Part shown: positions 26,438 to 39,100 of the stretch, one piece after another
Layout: every line of letters starts with the position of its first letter
How positions within the stretch are numbered: the first letter of the stretch is position 1
NCBI RefSeq assembly: GCF_933775445.1
Contig: NC_065875.1
Location: 25,543,555 to 25,607,554 of the forward strand
Length of the DNA: 64,000 nt
Direction: 5' to 3'
Source of the DNA: Argentina anserina
Lineage: Eukaryota; Streptophyta; Magnoliopsida; Rosales; Rosaceae
Position numbers and translations under genes: made by a program
The notes under the pieces: generated by a model
Database searches by the model: none
Seen by the model: only the letters and a program-made list of their open reading frames with translations
Told to the model about the DNA's origin: nothing

Positions 26438-26445
26438 AAGGGGGG
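26438..26445 (+). other. Polypurine tract, element A
   Basis: AAGGGGGG followed by TAGAT, ending just before the 3' LTR at 26451. This is the expected plus-strand priming site; element G has AAGGGGGA at the same place. Confidence 0.8.
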
Positions 26446-26450
26446 TAGAT

Positions 26451-29400
26451 TGTAATAACCCCAATTTTTCAAACAATATTTGATTTGAAATAATTCTATA
26501 AAGTTTTGAAATTTATTTAAATTGAATTTGATTTGTTGCAAACGTTACGAAACGGAAACGGAAACGTTCCGAGAACGTTTATTAAGAAAACGTTACGTTT
26601 CCGAACGAATTTATCGACTTTTATTTTGTCGCTCGGTTGCGAAAACTTTCTTCACGGAAGTTGTAGAGCTCGTCGATACGAGTTCGGGAACATGTGACAC
26701 GTTCGAATCGGACGTCGGATGTAAAAGTTATTAACGATAGAAGTTAGTTTCCGATTTGGAAACGGGTATAAATAGAATAGTTTGTGAATTAGGGTTTCCA
26801 ATTCAGGAAACCCTTCTCTTTTGTTTCGCCGCCTCCCTTTCTCTCTCCCTCCCTCGCGACTCTCTCTCCCCTACCTCTCCTTCCAAGCCGGCGATTTCCC
26901 TCCAATCGCCTCCGTGCTCAACACCGCCGGTGTCACAGAGACCGCGTGACCACGACGCAGCGATCGGTAGTAGCGGCGACGCACCCCGAGCGGGGATCGA
27001 GCAACACCGACGGAGCTTGACCTCAGGATCTTCGAGTTCGACGTGGCCGGCATCGCAGGAGCTCGGCGCCACCACCACGACCTCGCCCCTTCCTCCGCGA
27101 CGCGAACCTACCCACGGGAGACTCACCTCGAGCAGCGGCGCCATCGATCATCCTTCCTCCGAAACCGAGTCTCACGGCGACTTTTGGAGCTACATCGAGG
27201 GAATCCGACGGTCCAAAACGTCGATAGAGGTAATGAATAGCTTCGACTAATTGTTGTGATGGTTGATGATGATTGTTGGAACTTTTTGGTTGGATTTGAG
27301 GAGATCGGGGGTTGATGAACGCCGCCGCTTTAGGCGGCGCGTGTGGAAGTATGGGGTGGTGTAGGGGCGGCCTAAGGCCGGAGGGAAGGAGAGGGGAGAA
27401 AGTAGGAGAGATTCGAGGTAGCGGTGGCGTGCTACGCGCCGCGGTTAGCCTCGGCGCGTGGGCCCCACGCGCGGGCCGCCGGAGGTGGCGCGTGTGCCAC
27501 ACGCGCCGCCACGTGCGGTGGTGCGAACAATTTCGACAGAAGGGCATTTTAGTAATTTACTGTGTACGGTAAATGTAAATGTAATTTTATTTACTACGGT
27601 AAATGTAATTAAATTTTACCTTCGGTAAATGTAAATATTAATTACTTTCAGTAAATGTGAAAAGTAATTTTGTAAAAGGGTAAATTAGTAAATTTTATTT
27701 ACTGAATTTGTATTTACATTTAAATCGTACGTATACGTACAAAAATACGTATTAATATTTATACGTACAGAAATACGTATTAATATTTATACGTACAGAA
27801 ATACGTATTAATATTTATACGTACAGAAATACGTATTAATATTTATATGTACAGAAATACGTATATAATATTTATACGTACAGAAATATGTATATAATAA
27901 CTATACGTACAGAAATACGTATATAATATTTATACGTACAGAAATACGTATATATTATTTATACTTACAGAAATACGTATTAATTGAGTATTGTACAGTA
28001 ACCGTGAATAATGAACAGTGAACAGTAACTTCGAAAAACCCGAAAATTGCTGAACAGTAATCGATTTTTACTGTTTCGGCATTTAAAGGTTTACGAAACG
28101 ATTCTAAATTCTTTTCTTATATTTTCAAGGTGATCATTAAATCGAGGAAAGGAATTATCGGCGGAAATTGTGGAATTACGCTCGAGTCAATAAAGTGAGT
28201 AAAATCTCACTGAATTTACGAATCTACCCTCGTGGTGATTCAACTTTTTGCAAGTGTGTTTATCAAATGAATTATAACATGTATATAATTTAGTGGACTA
28301 CATATATATAGTATAATGGTAATAGGTACATAATATATATATAGTTCATTAAATTACGTACTGTTATTAATTCATTAAAAATAGTCATTTCGGTGACGGA
28401 AAATTGAGCATGAGTATGTGAGAATATTGTACGTAATTCTTCAGGTGTTTATGAAATATGACATGTATAGGATATAGTGGACTATGTATATATTGTATAA
28501 ATGGTAATAAATACGAATATATATAGTTTGCTATATAGTATACTGTTATGATTTTTATTGTGGTGATATCATGAAAGTTTTAAAGCGTACAATATGATGA
28601 GTGATTATTGTACATGATTTTATCACGGAGAATGTAATAAAATTGTGAGTTGTCTTCGGACGTGATGTGTGGTACAATATGATGTGTGATTATTGTACGT
28701 GTTTTTAACATTGAGGTTGTTAAAATGTGATTTGTCTTCGGACGTGATTTTGGTACAATATGATGTGAGATTATTATACGTGTGTAGCAAGTCAGAACCT
28801 AGCCTTTGGCCGGGCGAAAGTTACGATACAGTTAGAGCTCTAGTCTGTCTGCCTTAGTACTGCATGCGAGGTAACGGGTGGTTATCTGCTCATGGGTACT
28901 CAGTGTATTTTGGATGTTGGGTAGCGGGTGGCTATCCAATATCAACGGTGTATTACGAGAGGGGTAACAGATGTGTACCAGCGTTCTTGGTACCCGTATT
29001 ATAAATGCATTGGGTAACCAGAAGGGTTACTTAATTTCCTCATGAGCCTTTTATTTCATATTTCTTTGGGTCAACCAGATGGGCTGACCATTGGCTCATG
29101 GGGGCATTTATATTTGTTGTTTTGTGATCTTTCGTATATATTGATATGCGAACTGTATTGTGATTTTACTCATACGAGCTATAAGCTTACCGGGTTTGTG
29201 TTTACAATCCCGGTGCACCAATTCGATGGTGTAGGGGATAATTCTGCAGGTGCTGATTAGTGGAGGTTGAGTGACGACTACAGAGGCTCGAAGTCGTCCG
29301 GATCCTACTTGTGGTGAGATTTTAGCATGGATTCGTGTGTGAGGATTTGTGTATTTTCATTTGTGAGATTTGTGAGTGATTTGTGAGAATTATTACATTT

Positions 29401-29573
29401 CCATTTGTGTATGGATTATAAATTGGGTTGTAATAATTGGTTGTCTGAGTTGTATTGAGAACTCAGAATTGATCCGCTGTTACACTTAAATGATTTCGAT
29501 TTATTTGAGATTATTTGTGTTTAACGACTTTAGAATTTTGAGTTTTTAGGCTCGAAATTTTGGGGTCGTTACA
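26451..29573 (+). repeat. 3' LTR of element A
   Basis: Near-identical to the 5' LTR but 11 bp longer because of an insertion in the TTTGTGAG repeats at about 29377. Ends in GTCGTTACA followed by the AGTGA target duplication. Confidence 0.95.
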
Positions 29574-29741
29574 AGTGATTTTCTCTCTTCTTCTCAAGTC
29601 ACCCCTCTTCAGGTTGAAGGGGGTATTTATAGTGTCAAAATTTCTATTTTGTAGAATATTTTAATGACACTAAAATAATAAATTTCTTTAATTGTATAAT
29701 TAAATCAATATGTATTTTATGATTAATTTAAAATTAGTTAT

Positions 29742-32625
29742 TGTAATAACCCGATTTTTCGAAACAATGTTTGGTTTATTTAATTTTTATTATTAAGTTG
29801 TGAAATTCATTAAAATGAACTTTGGATTGCTCGCAAATTTACGAAACTCGAACGGAAACGTTTCGAAACGTTTATTTAGAAAAAACGTTACATTTCCGCA
29901 ACGTATATATATCGACTTTTATTCCGTCGCTCGGTTGCGAGAACTTCCTTCACGAAAGTCGTAGAGCTCGTCGATACGAGTTCGTGGACACGTCACGCGT
30001 TCGAATCGGACGTCGGACGTGAATGTTATTAATGTTGGAAGTTCGTTTCCGATTTTGAAAACTAATATAAATAGAAAAATTTAGGGATTAGGATTTCCAT
30101 TTCTGGAAACCCTTCACCCGCCCCCTTCACTGTCTCTCCCCCTCGCGACACTCTCTCCCCGAGCCTCTCTCTCCCTCCGAAAAATCTCCACCGACGATCT
30201 CGCCATCCAGCCCGCCGTGACACACACCGCCCTTCCCAGTCGCATCGCACGGACTCCCTCTACAAACCCTGAGGTCAAGACACCCTCCATCGCCGCCGTC
30301 AGTCCCCGCGCCACAACTGGACCTCCTGCGAGGTCCGCTCCCTGTGACGCAGAACCTCCAGCGCTCATCCCCTCCGCTACTCACACCTCCAGAGCCATCA
30401 ACGCAGGGACCAGAGCTCGAATCGTGCCGCCCAAATCGCAGATCGCTCGATTCGACTCCGCCGAACATCTTGAGTTCTCCGGCCATTTTCGGGCATCGTA
30501 CGGGTAAGGAATGCATTTAATTCGATGTTGTGATGTGTGTGGATGATTTTGGGATTGATTTGATGAAGTTTGGTACCGAAATCGGAGGAGGAGGATGAAG
30601 GGAGATACCGCCGCATAAGGCCATTAAGGCGGCGCGTGTAGGGGTGTGGTATGGCCTAGAGGCGGCGTGAGGCCGTGGGAAGGGCGGAGGATGGAAGAGG
30701 AAAGGATTTGGGGCGGCGGTGGCGTGCTACGCGCCGGCTTTAGGCTCGGCGCGTGTGCCCCACACGCGGCCTGCCAGAGGTGGCGCGTGAACAGTGTTTC
30801 TGACGGGTAAAATTGTAATTTATTTTTACGTGCGGTAAATGTAAAAGTGATTTACGTACGGTAAATGTAAATTTATTTTACATACGGTAAATGTAAATAT
30901 AAATTACTTTCAGTAAATATAAAAGGTAATTTCAGAAGGGTAAATCAGTAATTAATATTTACTGAGACGGTATTTACATTTGAATAGTATTCGTACGTAC
31001 AGAAATACGTAAACAGTATTACGCGTACATGGATACGTAATTGATGTGTATTTGTACATAAATGCGTGAACAGTAACCTCCATGAACAGTAAATTCGTAA
31101 AACCAGAATTTGCTGAACAGTAACTTATTATTACTGTTTCGGCATTTAAGGTTTACGAAACGATTCTAAATTCTTTTCTTATCTTTTCAAGGTGATCTAT
31201 AAATCAAGGAAATGAATTACCTTCGGAAATTGTGGTATTACGCTCGAGTTGATAAGGTGAGTACAATCTCACATATTTACGAATCTACCCTTGCAGAGAT
31301 TTCAAGATTTTGCAAGAGTTTTAAATATTGAAATACGACATGTAAATGGTAAATAAGTACATATATATATATATATTTGTATAAATGGTAAATAAGTACA
31401 TATATATATATATATATAGTTTTCTATATTATATACTGTTATGAATTCATTGTGAATATGTCATTTCAATGACGAGAATTATATATTGAGCATGTGATTC
31501 AATTTGTACAATATGAGATGTGATTATTGTACGTGTTTTTAACATGGTGTTTGTTAAAACGTTTTGCTTTCGGACTTGTTTATGAAATATGACATGTATA
31601 TGATATAGCGGATTATATATATATTGTATAAATGGTAAATATGCACATATATATATATATATAGTTTGCTATATAATATACTGTTATGATTTTATCGTGA
31701 TGATGTCATTTTGATGACGAGATTTATATACCGAGCATGTGATTTAATTTGTACAATATGAGGTGTGATTATTGTACGTGGTTTTAACATGGAGTTTGTT
31801 AAAATATTTTGTCTTCAGACGTGTTTGGCATGTCGGAACCTAGCTTTTGGCCGGGCGAAATTACGATACAGTTAGAGCTCTAGTCTGCCTGCCGGAGTAC
31901 TGCATGTGAGGTAACATATGGGTTATCGGCTCATGGGTACTCATATTTTTGGATGTTGGGTAGGAGGAGGTTGCCCAATATCGGCGGTGTACTACGTGAG
32001 GGGTAACAGATGTGTACCAGCGTTCATTAGTACCCGTATTATAAATGTATTTGGGTAACCAGAAGGGTTGCCCAATTTCTCATGAGCACTTTCATTTCAT
32101 ATATTTTTGGGACAACCAGATGGGCCGTCCATTGACTCATGAGTGCATTTATATTTGTTGATTTGTGGATTTTCGTATATATTGATATGCGAGTTATATT
32201 TTCATTTTACTCATACGAGCTGTAAAGCTTACCGGGTTTGTGTTTACAATCCCGATGCACCAATTCAATGGTGTAGCGGATAATTCCGCAGGTGTTGATT
32301 AGTGGAAATCGAGGGACAACTCTGAAGATTCGAAGTTGTTCATTATCCTGCTTGTGGTGAGGTTTTTATTGTGGATTTGTGTGAGAACTTGTGAGAATTT
32401 ATTTGTGGGTTTTGTGAGAGATTGTGAGGATTATTACATTTCCATTTTTATGAAATGTTGGATTGTAAATTTGATTTGTAATAATTGGTTTTTCTGAGTT
32501 GTATGATGAACTCAATAATGATCCGCTGTGGCATTTTAAATGATTCCGATTTCATTGAGATTGTTTTGGTGTTTCACGACTTTGAAATTTTGAGTTTTTA
32601 TGCTCGAAATTTTGGGGTCGTTACA
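29742..32625 (+). mobile_element. Solo LTR B, Tekay-like family
   Basis: 2884 bp, from TGTAATAACCCG to GTCGTTACA, flanked by a perfect 5-bp duplication GTTAT (29737-29741 and 32626-32630). No internal region is present, so it formed by recombination between two LTRs. It shares the TATA region, GC-rich palindromes (about 30750-30768), minisatellite remnants (about 30985-31060) and the hairpin array (31506-32260) with elements A and G but is clearly diverged, so it is an older subfamily. It sits inside solo LTR C. Confidence 0.93.
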
Positions 32626-32949
32626 GTTATTCTCATAATTAAATTAAATAGAAATTAATTGATTTAATTATAACCGTCAAGGAATTTATTAATTTAATCA
32701 TATGTCCGATTACCATTTCAAATTGTCAATGACATTCAATTTTCCGATTTACGTCGGAATCACGTAGCTTCGATTACGATCATCCGTTTATGTACTGACA
32801 CGAGTTTTATTCAGATCCGCACTAACTTTGTTGACTTTTGGCCACGTGTGCAATTTTGTCGGGCTCTTGGTCGATTTAATTATTTAACGAAGATAATTTC
32901 CTTCATTAAATTTCATGTGTCTACAACTAGCCATGCAAATTAAAGAAAA

Positions 32950-33725
32950 GGGTAAATTTAACCAACATGATCTCAACTCTTAGTCATTCTAATTTTAAAT
33001 ACCTCACATTTGAAAAATATCGTATTAATACCTTAAATTTCTATTTTAGATTAATTTTAGTTTCTTCCTTTAAAAAATGACCTCAACTATTAGTCATTCT
33101 AACTTTAAATACCTCACATTTGAAAAATATCGCATTAGTACATTAAGTTTCTATTTTAGATTAATTTTAATTTCTTTCGTCAATTAACATCATTAATGGT
33201 CATTTCCTACCCATTTTTAAGAGTATTTTTGTTACTTTATTTTCCACTGATTTCACTTTATTTATAGCCAACATTTTATACCATTCAAATTCACCAATTA
33301 TTATATAAGCATTTTCTTTTGCTTTTGAAACATTTATAAGAATATGGTTGTTGGTTGATGGACATATACACTATGAAATATATGCTGGTTCATTTTGTAA
33401 TTGCGAACTTTAGTTTATTTGTAATAGTTGTGGTAAATAAAGAATGTTTATTAATTTTATAATGAAATGATGTGAATTAATTAACTTGTTTTTTTAAATA
33501 GAAGTCGAAATTGGAGGAAAATGAAAGATGAAATCGAAATATAATGAAGTCACGAAAATACCCTTAAAAATTGATGGAAAATGAAGTCATAAATGATGTT
33601 AATTGATGGAATGAACTAAAATTAGACTGAAATATAAACATGAGGTACCAATGCGATAGTTTCAAATATGAGGTACTAAAAGTTAGATTAACTAATAATT
33701 AAGATACCATTTGTTGAATTCTCCC
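32950..33725. mobile_element. Non-autonomous Mutator-like element (776 bp)
   Basis: Flanked by a perfect 9-bp target duplication TAAAGAAAA (32941-32949 and 33726-33734), the hallmark of Mutator-like elements. Ends are long inverted repeats: left GGGTAAATTTAACCAAC..., right the inverse of GGGAGAATTCAACAAAT..., with similarity continuing over more than 100 bp through TACCTCACATTTGAAA-type sequence. The left repeat is followed by a second, direct copy of itself (about 33078-33180). There is no transposase ORF; the interior is AT-rich. Confidence 0.9.
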
Positions 33726-33899
33726 TAAAGAAAAAGAACACGAATCTTTCTCTTCTTCTTCGTTTTAAGAAGTAGAAGAGATGCACAACCGTCTTGATCA
33801 TAAAGAAATGCCGCATTATTACATGAAAATGACAGCAAGCATGCATAGTACGTACGTATTATTACAAGAAGATAAGCTATATATGTGTTTCATAAACGT

Positions 33900-34695
33900 T
33901 AAAAGAAATTGATAATATTGATCGATCTGCCAATCTGTTCATGGATCTGCAACCACGTCTGTGCCTGCGGTTCTGTTTTAGCCTTTTAGGTACTTCGGTA
34001 TCTTTAGCGCCCTTAAGATTTTTGCTCTCGAGTGGGAAGAGCTTTGAAGTTTGATTTCCACTAATTTGTTCTTCTTAGCTTCTCGATCTGCAGTAAATAT
34101 TGGTTGCAGTCAATACCAAACCGTATATATAGTGATAATAGTGATGAAAGTCCATGAGCTTTGTGCCAATGTAGCTGACGTATTTGTTTCTGATGTCCGT
34201 CCAGGTGAATCGGAATTGGTTTTCACCTTGCTCCTCATCCCCTCCGGTAGCACGCACAGAAAATGATTTATGAAATCTGAGGACGGACACAAACACCCAA
34301 TGTCCCAATCTACCCATACACGCATTCAATTCGTTTTTATACTTTCTTCAGATTTTTGGTTTGCTAAACGGGAGTATACTGTATATGTTTACCTGCTAAA
34401 CGGGTGTATACTGTTTATAATAGCTAGTGAAGTTTGGTAGTTCCCACTTATTCTGCTGCTCAACTTCAACAGGACGAACAAAGTCAACTCCGAGTAAACA
34501 GTTTCACTAACTTGTGATAATCTATATATTAATTCAATCTTGTCACCAAATTTTCTGATCGCATACAGAACCAATAAATCTACACGTCCGATGTACTCGG
34601 TTGCCCGTTCAATTAATTAGGCTCTCCTTCTCTTAGCTAGCTAGGGTTAACGTACTAATCAGATTGCCTGGGGAGCGCAAGGCCCGGGCGCCAAC

Positions 34696-34745
<50 letters not shown>

Positions 34746-35335
34746 GTATCGGATGGCCTAATTATTATTAACATAACCATTAAGTTTCTCGCTCAGTCGT
34801 TCTCTTCAACTATGTAGAGCCCTATACGTCCCCGGCCCTGTTATCTGGGGAGGGAGCTAGCCATGTGTCTAACACATAGATTGCATGGATGTTGATAACA
34901 AAATAGTCTAATTAAATGGTACCTCATGCAGATTCTTTACCCTGGAGACTGCTAATTGTGTTGTCACTCAAAGTTTGTTGTTGTTGATGTCGTTTAGAGT
35001 CTGCAGACTGATATATTACAAGCTAGGACAATATATAGTTCTCGGCGTCTCTGCTGCCTCTCCCTGAAGGCTCGGTGATTTTGAACCCAGTAGAGTACAT
35101 TTTTGCCTGGAATTTTCTCAAAGTTTCAAAGCTGTGCAGGTACCTGCCGGATTTATTGGGCCGTCGGCGTCTTAAATCCAGATCGATACAGCTTTTCCAA
35201 GGCCATCATTAGCTGATCCGCGGTTGGTATACATCGAGAACTTCGCAGAGGAACTGCAGCTTTCCGGTTGTTTATGAAAGCAAGCACTACCCTGCTCAGA
35301 ATCCTCAGATGGCATCACTGGAACCACTGCATGTA
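33900..35335 (-). pseudogene. WOX pseudogene, tandem copy of the gene at 13.5-15.0 kb
   Basis: The homeobox exon (about 35335-34920) is recognisable but carries an in-frame stop where the parental gene has the second Gln of TAQQIQ (CAATAA around 35150), several indels, a three-base insertion after HRA, and a WFQN to WVQN change. The last exon (about 34330-33900) keeps a mutated WUS box, TSKLFPL (34050-34030), then drifts. Exon 1, which supplies the start codon in the parental gene, is absent: the DNA between 35345 and 35415 jumps from intron 1 sequence to the 5' flank. A TA microsatellite sits in the intron. The copy is non-functional as a protein gene. Confidence 0.88.
34700..34741. repeat. 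(TA)n microsatellite
   Basis: About 21 uninterrupted TA dinucleotides in an intron of the WOX pseudogene. Confidence 0.97.
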
Positions 35336-35532
35336 TATGTAATTAATCATATTATCACCTACGTTACACATGCCCAGAATAATCACACCATCAAGGCATC
35401 AAACTACATATATAATTTCTTCTTCTTCACTTAATCAAACAAGGATGGCTAATTAAGTAGACAAGGGAAAATGCTTCAATCATGAAGGGATATATGGAGT
35501 AGTCAAGTAAGTGTCTGCGGGGGAAAAAAAAC

Positions 35533-35604
35533 TGTGGCTGCTGGGATTCGAGCCCAGGTCTCCACGGCCACAACGTGGAATTCTTACCACTAAACTACAG
35601 CCAC
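35533..35604 (-). tRNA. tRNA-His (anticodon GTG)
   Basis: On the minus strand a 72-nt cloverleaf: acceptor GTGGCTG pairs with CAGCCAC, D-arm TAGTTTAGTGGTAAGA, anticodon loop TTGTGGC with GTG, T-arm CTGGGCTCGAATCCCAG with a perfect stem, discriminator A at 35533. A T-run (AAAAAAA on the plus strand, 35524-35530) just downstream can terminate Pol III. No intron. It matches the usual plant nuclear tRNA-His form. Confidence 0.96.
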
Positions 35605-36046
35605 AATGTTGCAAGCTAGGAGCTTAATAGTTATATAATCATAAGCTACATTTATATAAATATGCAGATGAAGAATATCTTACGCAAATTTGATAGCACA
35701 ATCACCAAAATGCATACTTTGTGATTACACACTTAGACAGAACCAATGTCGATCGATCATCTAATAATAATATCTATTGTTCACCTAAATGGTCTGAAAA
35801 GTAAGGAGCTATTACGAGAATATAAACACAAATTACAACATGTTAATCAAAATTTATAAGTTAAGCCCCTAATGTTCTATGGCCTTTTCGGTGGGTTCTT
35901 CATGCTGCTATGCATCATAAATGTTATGCTGACGCACGTTAAAATGTTTTCCAGATTAAATCCTCCAAATTTATTCTCATTCGTATCTCTTGGCCAACTT
36001 CCCACAAGAACGACGTCGATCAGCTATGGTTCCTCTCTGACTGAGA
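35605..36046. other. AT-rich spacer
   Basis: Nothing recognisable apart from the run-up to the TA microsatellite. The ORF at 35872-36120 is an AT-repeat artefact. Confidence 0.4.

Positions 36047-36110
<64 letters not shown>
36047..36110. repeat. (TA)n microsatellite at the edge of solo LTR F
   Basis: About 32 TA dinucleotides immediately before solo LTR F. The ATATA target duplication of F is drawn from this tract, so the insertion was into, or the tract expanded from, a TA-rich site. Confidence 0.95.
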
Positions 36111-36114
<4 letters not shown>

Positions 36115-39100
36115 ACCTGAAATTTAAATGATAAAAATTCGAATTCGAAGCCATGAAAACTCTAAAACAATCTCAAATATATTGAAATCATCTTATCATA
36201 ACAGTGTATCGAAACTGAGTCCACAACATGACTTAGTTGAATTGAATAATACACAACTAATGGAAATGTAAAATTCACTCAATTCTCACCACGAATAGCA
36301 GAAAGAAATCATCGAATAGGTGCACCGGGATTGTAAACACAAACCCGGTAAACTTTGCAGTTCGTATGAGTAAAACAACAATATAACAAGATACAAGAGA
36401 AAAATACTGAAACATTCAAATATAAATGCAGTCATTAGTCAATAGACGGCCAATCTGGTTGTCCAATAATATCTGAAAATATAAGTGCTTATGAGAAATC
36501 AAGCAACCATATGTTTACCCGATTACATTTATAATACGGGTACTCATGAGACCCAGGTACTCATCCGTTACCCGTCATGCAGTACACCGCCGGGCATTGG
36601 GCAACTCATCTGTCACCCAAAAATCACAAAAATATAGGTACTCATAAGCTGGTAACCCATATGTTACCTCTCATGCAGTACACCGACAGACATACTAGAG
36701 CTTTAACTGTATCGTAACTTTCGCCCAGCCAAAGCTAGGTTCCGACATGCCAACACGTCCGAAGACAGAAAACGTTTTAACAAAGCTCAATGCTAAAACC
36801 ACGTACAATAACAATCCACACATGTTATTATACTACAACAAGCGACTCTTGCTCAAATAAAATAAATATAGTTGCCACAATATAATTCATTTGGAAATAA
36901 GAACGTAACAGTATATAATATAGCAACCCATATATATGTATCGTATTTATCATTTTATACACATACACAACTCACTATATTATATACATGTCATAGTTCG
37001 ATCTTTTTAAGAAAACGTAAATATGAGTCACCACCAAGGGTAGGCTCGTCATAGTGAGATTTACTCACATTCACCATAGGTCATAATCACAAAAAACCTT
37101 TTCAAAATCATTTATTAAAATAGCGTTTTACTTACCCATGAACCGTAGAAGATCAAGTTCATGTAATTTAAAAAAAAATTAAAATAATTTTTATAAACTA
37201 GTGATGCAACGACTATGGTCAGTATGGTGACAACTCAAACTAAATTCAATAATTATATTACTACTTCGATCATGATGATCATTGTGAGATTTACTCACCT
37301 TATTTCCTGCGTGCAACTTCCACGACACTGAAAGTAATTTACTCACTCGTTTCGTCGGTCACCTAATAGCATGATAAAATGCTTAGAAAATGATACGTAA
37401 AATATCAGGTGACGATTTCAGCACAGCTAAATGTTGTTCATAAAACACTGTTCATATTTTACTGTTTTTTACATAACACTATTCAAAATTACTGTTTTTA
37501 CTAAACACTGTTCACATTTACTAGTGTGTACTAAACAATGTTCACGTTTACTGTTTACAGAGTATTGTTCATGAACATTGTTCACAGTACTATTTATGCG
37601 TCGCCACTGTTCACCGCCCGCCACCAATAACCACCAAATTTCACCACCACAATCTAAATGACATTCCTAACAACTTCCTAGTTATCACAAAGTCTAATTC
37701 TGAGCCTAAACACTTCAATTTAATAAAAACCGAAAAGCCCAAATTTAAAAACCTATGATTTTTTTTCTTCGATTCTCCTAGCACACAACAATTTGGGTTA
37801 AATATTTTGGAGGTTAGTAGTATGGAAGGAGACCTTCAAAATGGGACAAGAATCTTACCGATTGGTTGCCAGAAGAGGGAGATCCGACGAGTTGAAGTTC
37901 GGGGAAATATGTTTTTTTCGGGAGAACTTCCGGGCTTCACCGCTCCCAAATAGCGGCGAGATGGCGGGTGGCGCTGCCACCAATAGACAGGGGACGCAGC
38001 AACCTTTCAAACGTGATCGGTGCGCCACTCTATGTGGCCGGACGGCGGAGATCTGGCGGCCCAAAGTCGGCTGCTCGGAGAGAGAATTTCTGGATTTTTT
38101 TTTGGATGAACATTAACCGTGAACAGTACCGATCCGAATTTCTGATTTTTCTCCCCCTTTTCCTCATTAATTCCCATATTTATACTATTTTCCAAAAATG
38201 TCCAAATACCTTTTGATTCGTAACATCTTCATACGAACTCCGATTTAGGTGTGCCGCGTGTCCACGAATTCGTATAGACAAGCTCTATGAGTTTCATGTA
38301 AGAAGTTTTCTAAGAAACCCAGTGAGTCAAAAGTCAACTCTTAGACTCGTCAAATTGAATGTTCCCAAACAATTAATCTTTCGAACCATTTCGTTTTCAT
38401 CCTCGTGAAATAAAATTGGACAATGACTGTAATAACCCAATTTTTTTGGAACCAACTATTGGCTTGTTTTAAATTTCTTAGGTTTGTGAAATTTATTTAA
38501 ACGACATTTGGTTGCTTGCGACGTTTCGAAACGAAAACGGAAACGTTATCGGAACGTTTATTTAGAAAAACGTTACGTTTCCGCGACGTAAGAAACAACT
38601 TTTGTTCCGTCGTTCGTTTGTGAAAACTTCTTTCACGGAAGTTGTAGAGCTCGTCGATATGAACTTGTGGACATGTCACGCATTTGAATCGGACGTTGGA
38701 CGTGAAAGTTATTAACGACGGAAGTTAGTTTCCGATTTAGAAAATGGTATAAAAGGAAACTTTTCTGAAATAGGGTTTCCATTTTCAGAAACCCACTTCT
38801 TCCCTCACCCTCCCACGCCTCTCTCCATTCCTCTCTCTCCCCCAAGTCTCTCTCCCTCCGAAAAAAAAAACCCTCCACCGCCGATCTCGCCGTTCAGCCC
38901 TCCGTGGCTTGCACCGCCTCGCCCTACAGCTTCGCGAGGCCCTCCTCACCAAACCCCAAGCTCGGCGCACCTTCCCCTCGCCGCCGGGAAGCCTGCGTGA
39001 CGACCCGAAGCTCGTGCATTCCTCCGCCGAGCTCCTCTGCCGACTCCGTGCTCAAGGCAAGCACGCATCTGCCTCCTCTCACCTCTGGAGCCCTCCACGA

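Larger units (their letters stand above)
18519..29573 (+). mobile_element. Full-length Ty3/gypsy Tekay/Del-like retrotransposon A
   Basis: 11,055 bp. 5' LTR 18519-21630 (3112 bp) and 3' LTR 26451-29573 (3123 bp) both run TGTAATAACCCC to GTCGTTACA. The insertion is flanked by AGTGA (18514-18518 and 29574-29578). Directly after the 5' LTR is a primer-binding site; before the 3' LTR is a purine-rich tract. Domain order gag, protease, reverse transcriptase, RNase H, integrase, chromodomain-like tail marks a gypsy chromovirus; very long LTRs and the tail sequence fit Tekay/Del. The LTR pair differs at only about six sites that I could find plus an 11-bp insertion in the 3' LTR (about 29377), so insertion is recent. 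The coding region is broken twice. Confidence 0.95.
18162..32925 (-). mobile_element. Solo LTR C (different LTR family), split by two later insertions
   Basis: The element begins TGTAGAACGAG at 18162 and ends GTGTCTACA at 32925, so it has TGTAGA/TCTACA ends. It is flanked by a perfect 5-bp duplication ACTAG (18157-18161 and 32926-32930). Its own sequence is in three pieces (18162-18518, 29579-29741, 32631-32925), about 815 bp in total. On the minus strand CTATAAATACCCCC (29617-29632 region) looks like a TATA promoter, giving the orientation. No internal coding region is present, so it is a solo LTR. Two near-identical internal repeats with GATGAAGAACGAGCGATTTGG lie at about 18347 and 18413. 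The family could not be named. Confidence 0.85.
33735..35470. repeat. Right part of the second duplicate copy
   Basis: Collinear with 13390-15010 of the parental copy: the stretch TTGATCATAAAGAAATGCCGCATTATT aligns with the sequence near 13400, the WOX exons follow, and AACAAGGATGGCTAATTAAGTAGACAAGGGAA (about 35430) aligns with 14980. It was separated from its left part (16695-18161) by the C/A/B nest and the Mutator-like element. Confidence 0.8.

Noticed and set aside
35872..36120. ORF with a Tyr-Ile repeat tail
   Set aside because: The tail is the translated (TA)n microsatellite; the rest shows no protein features.
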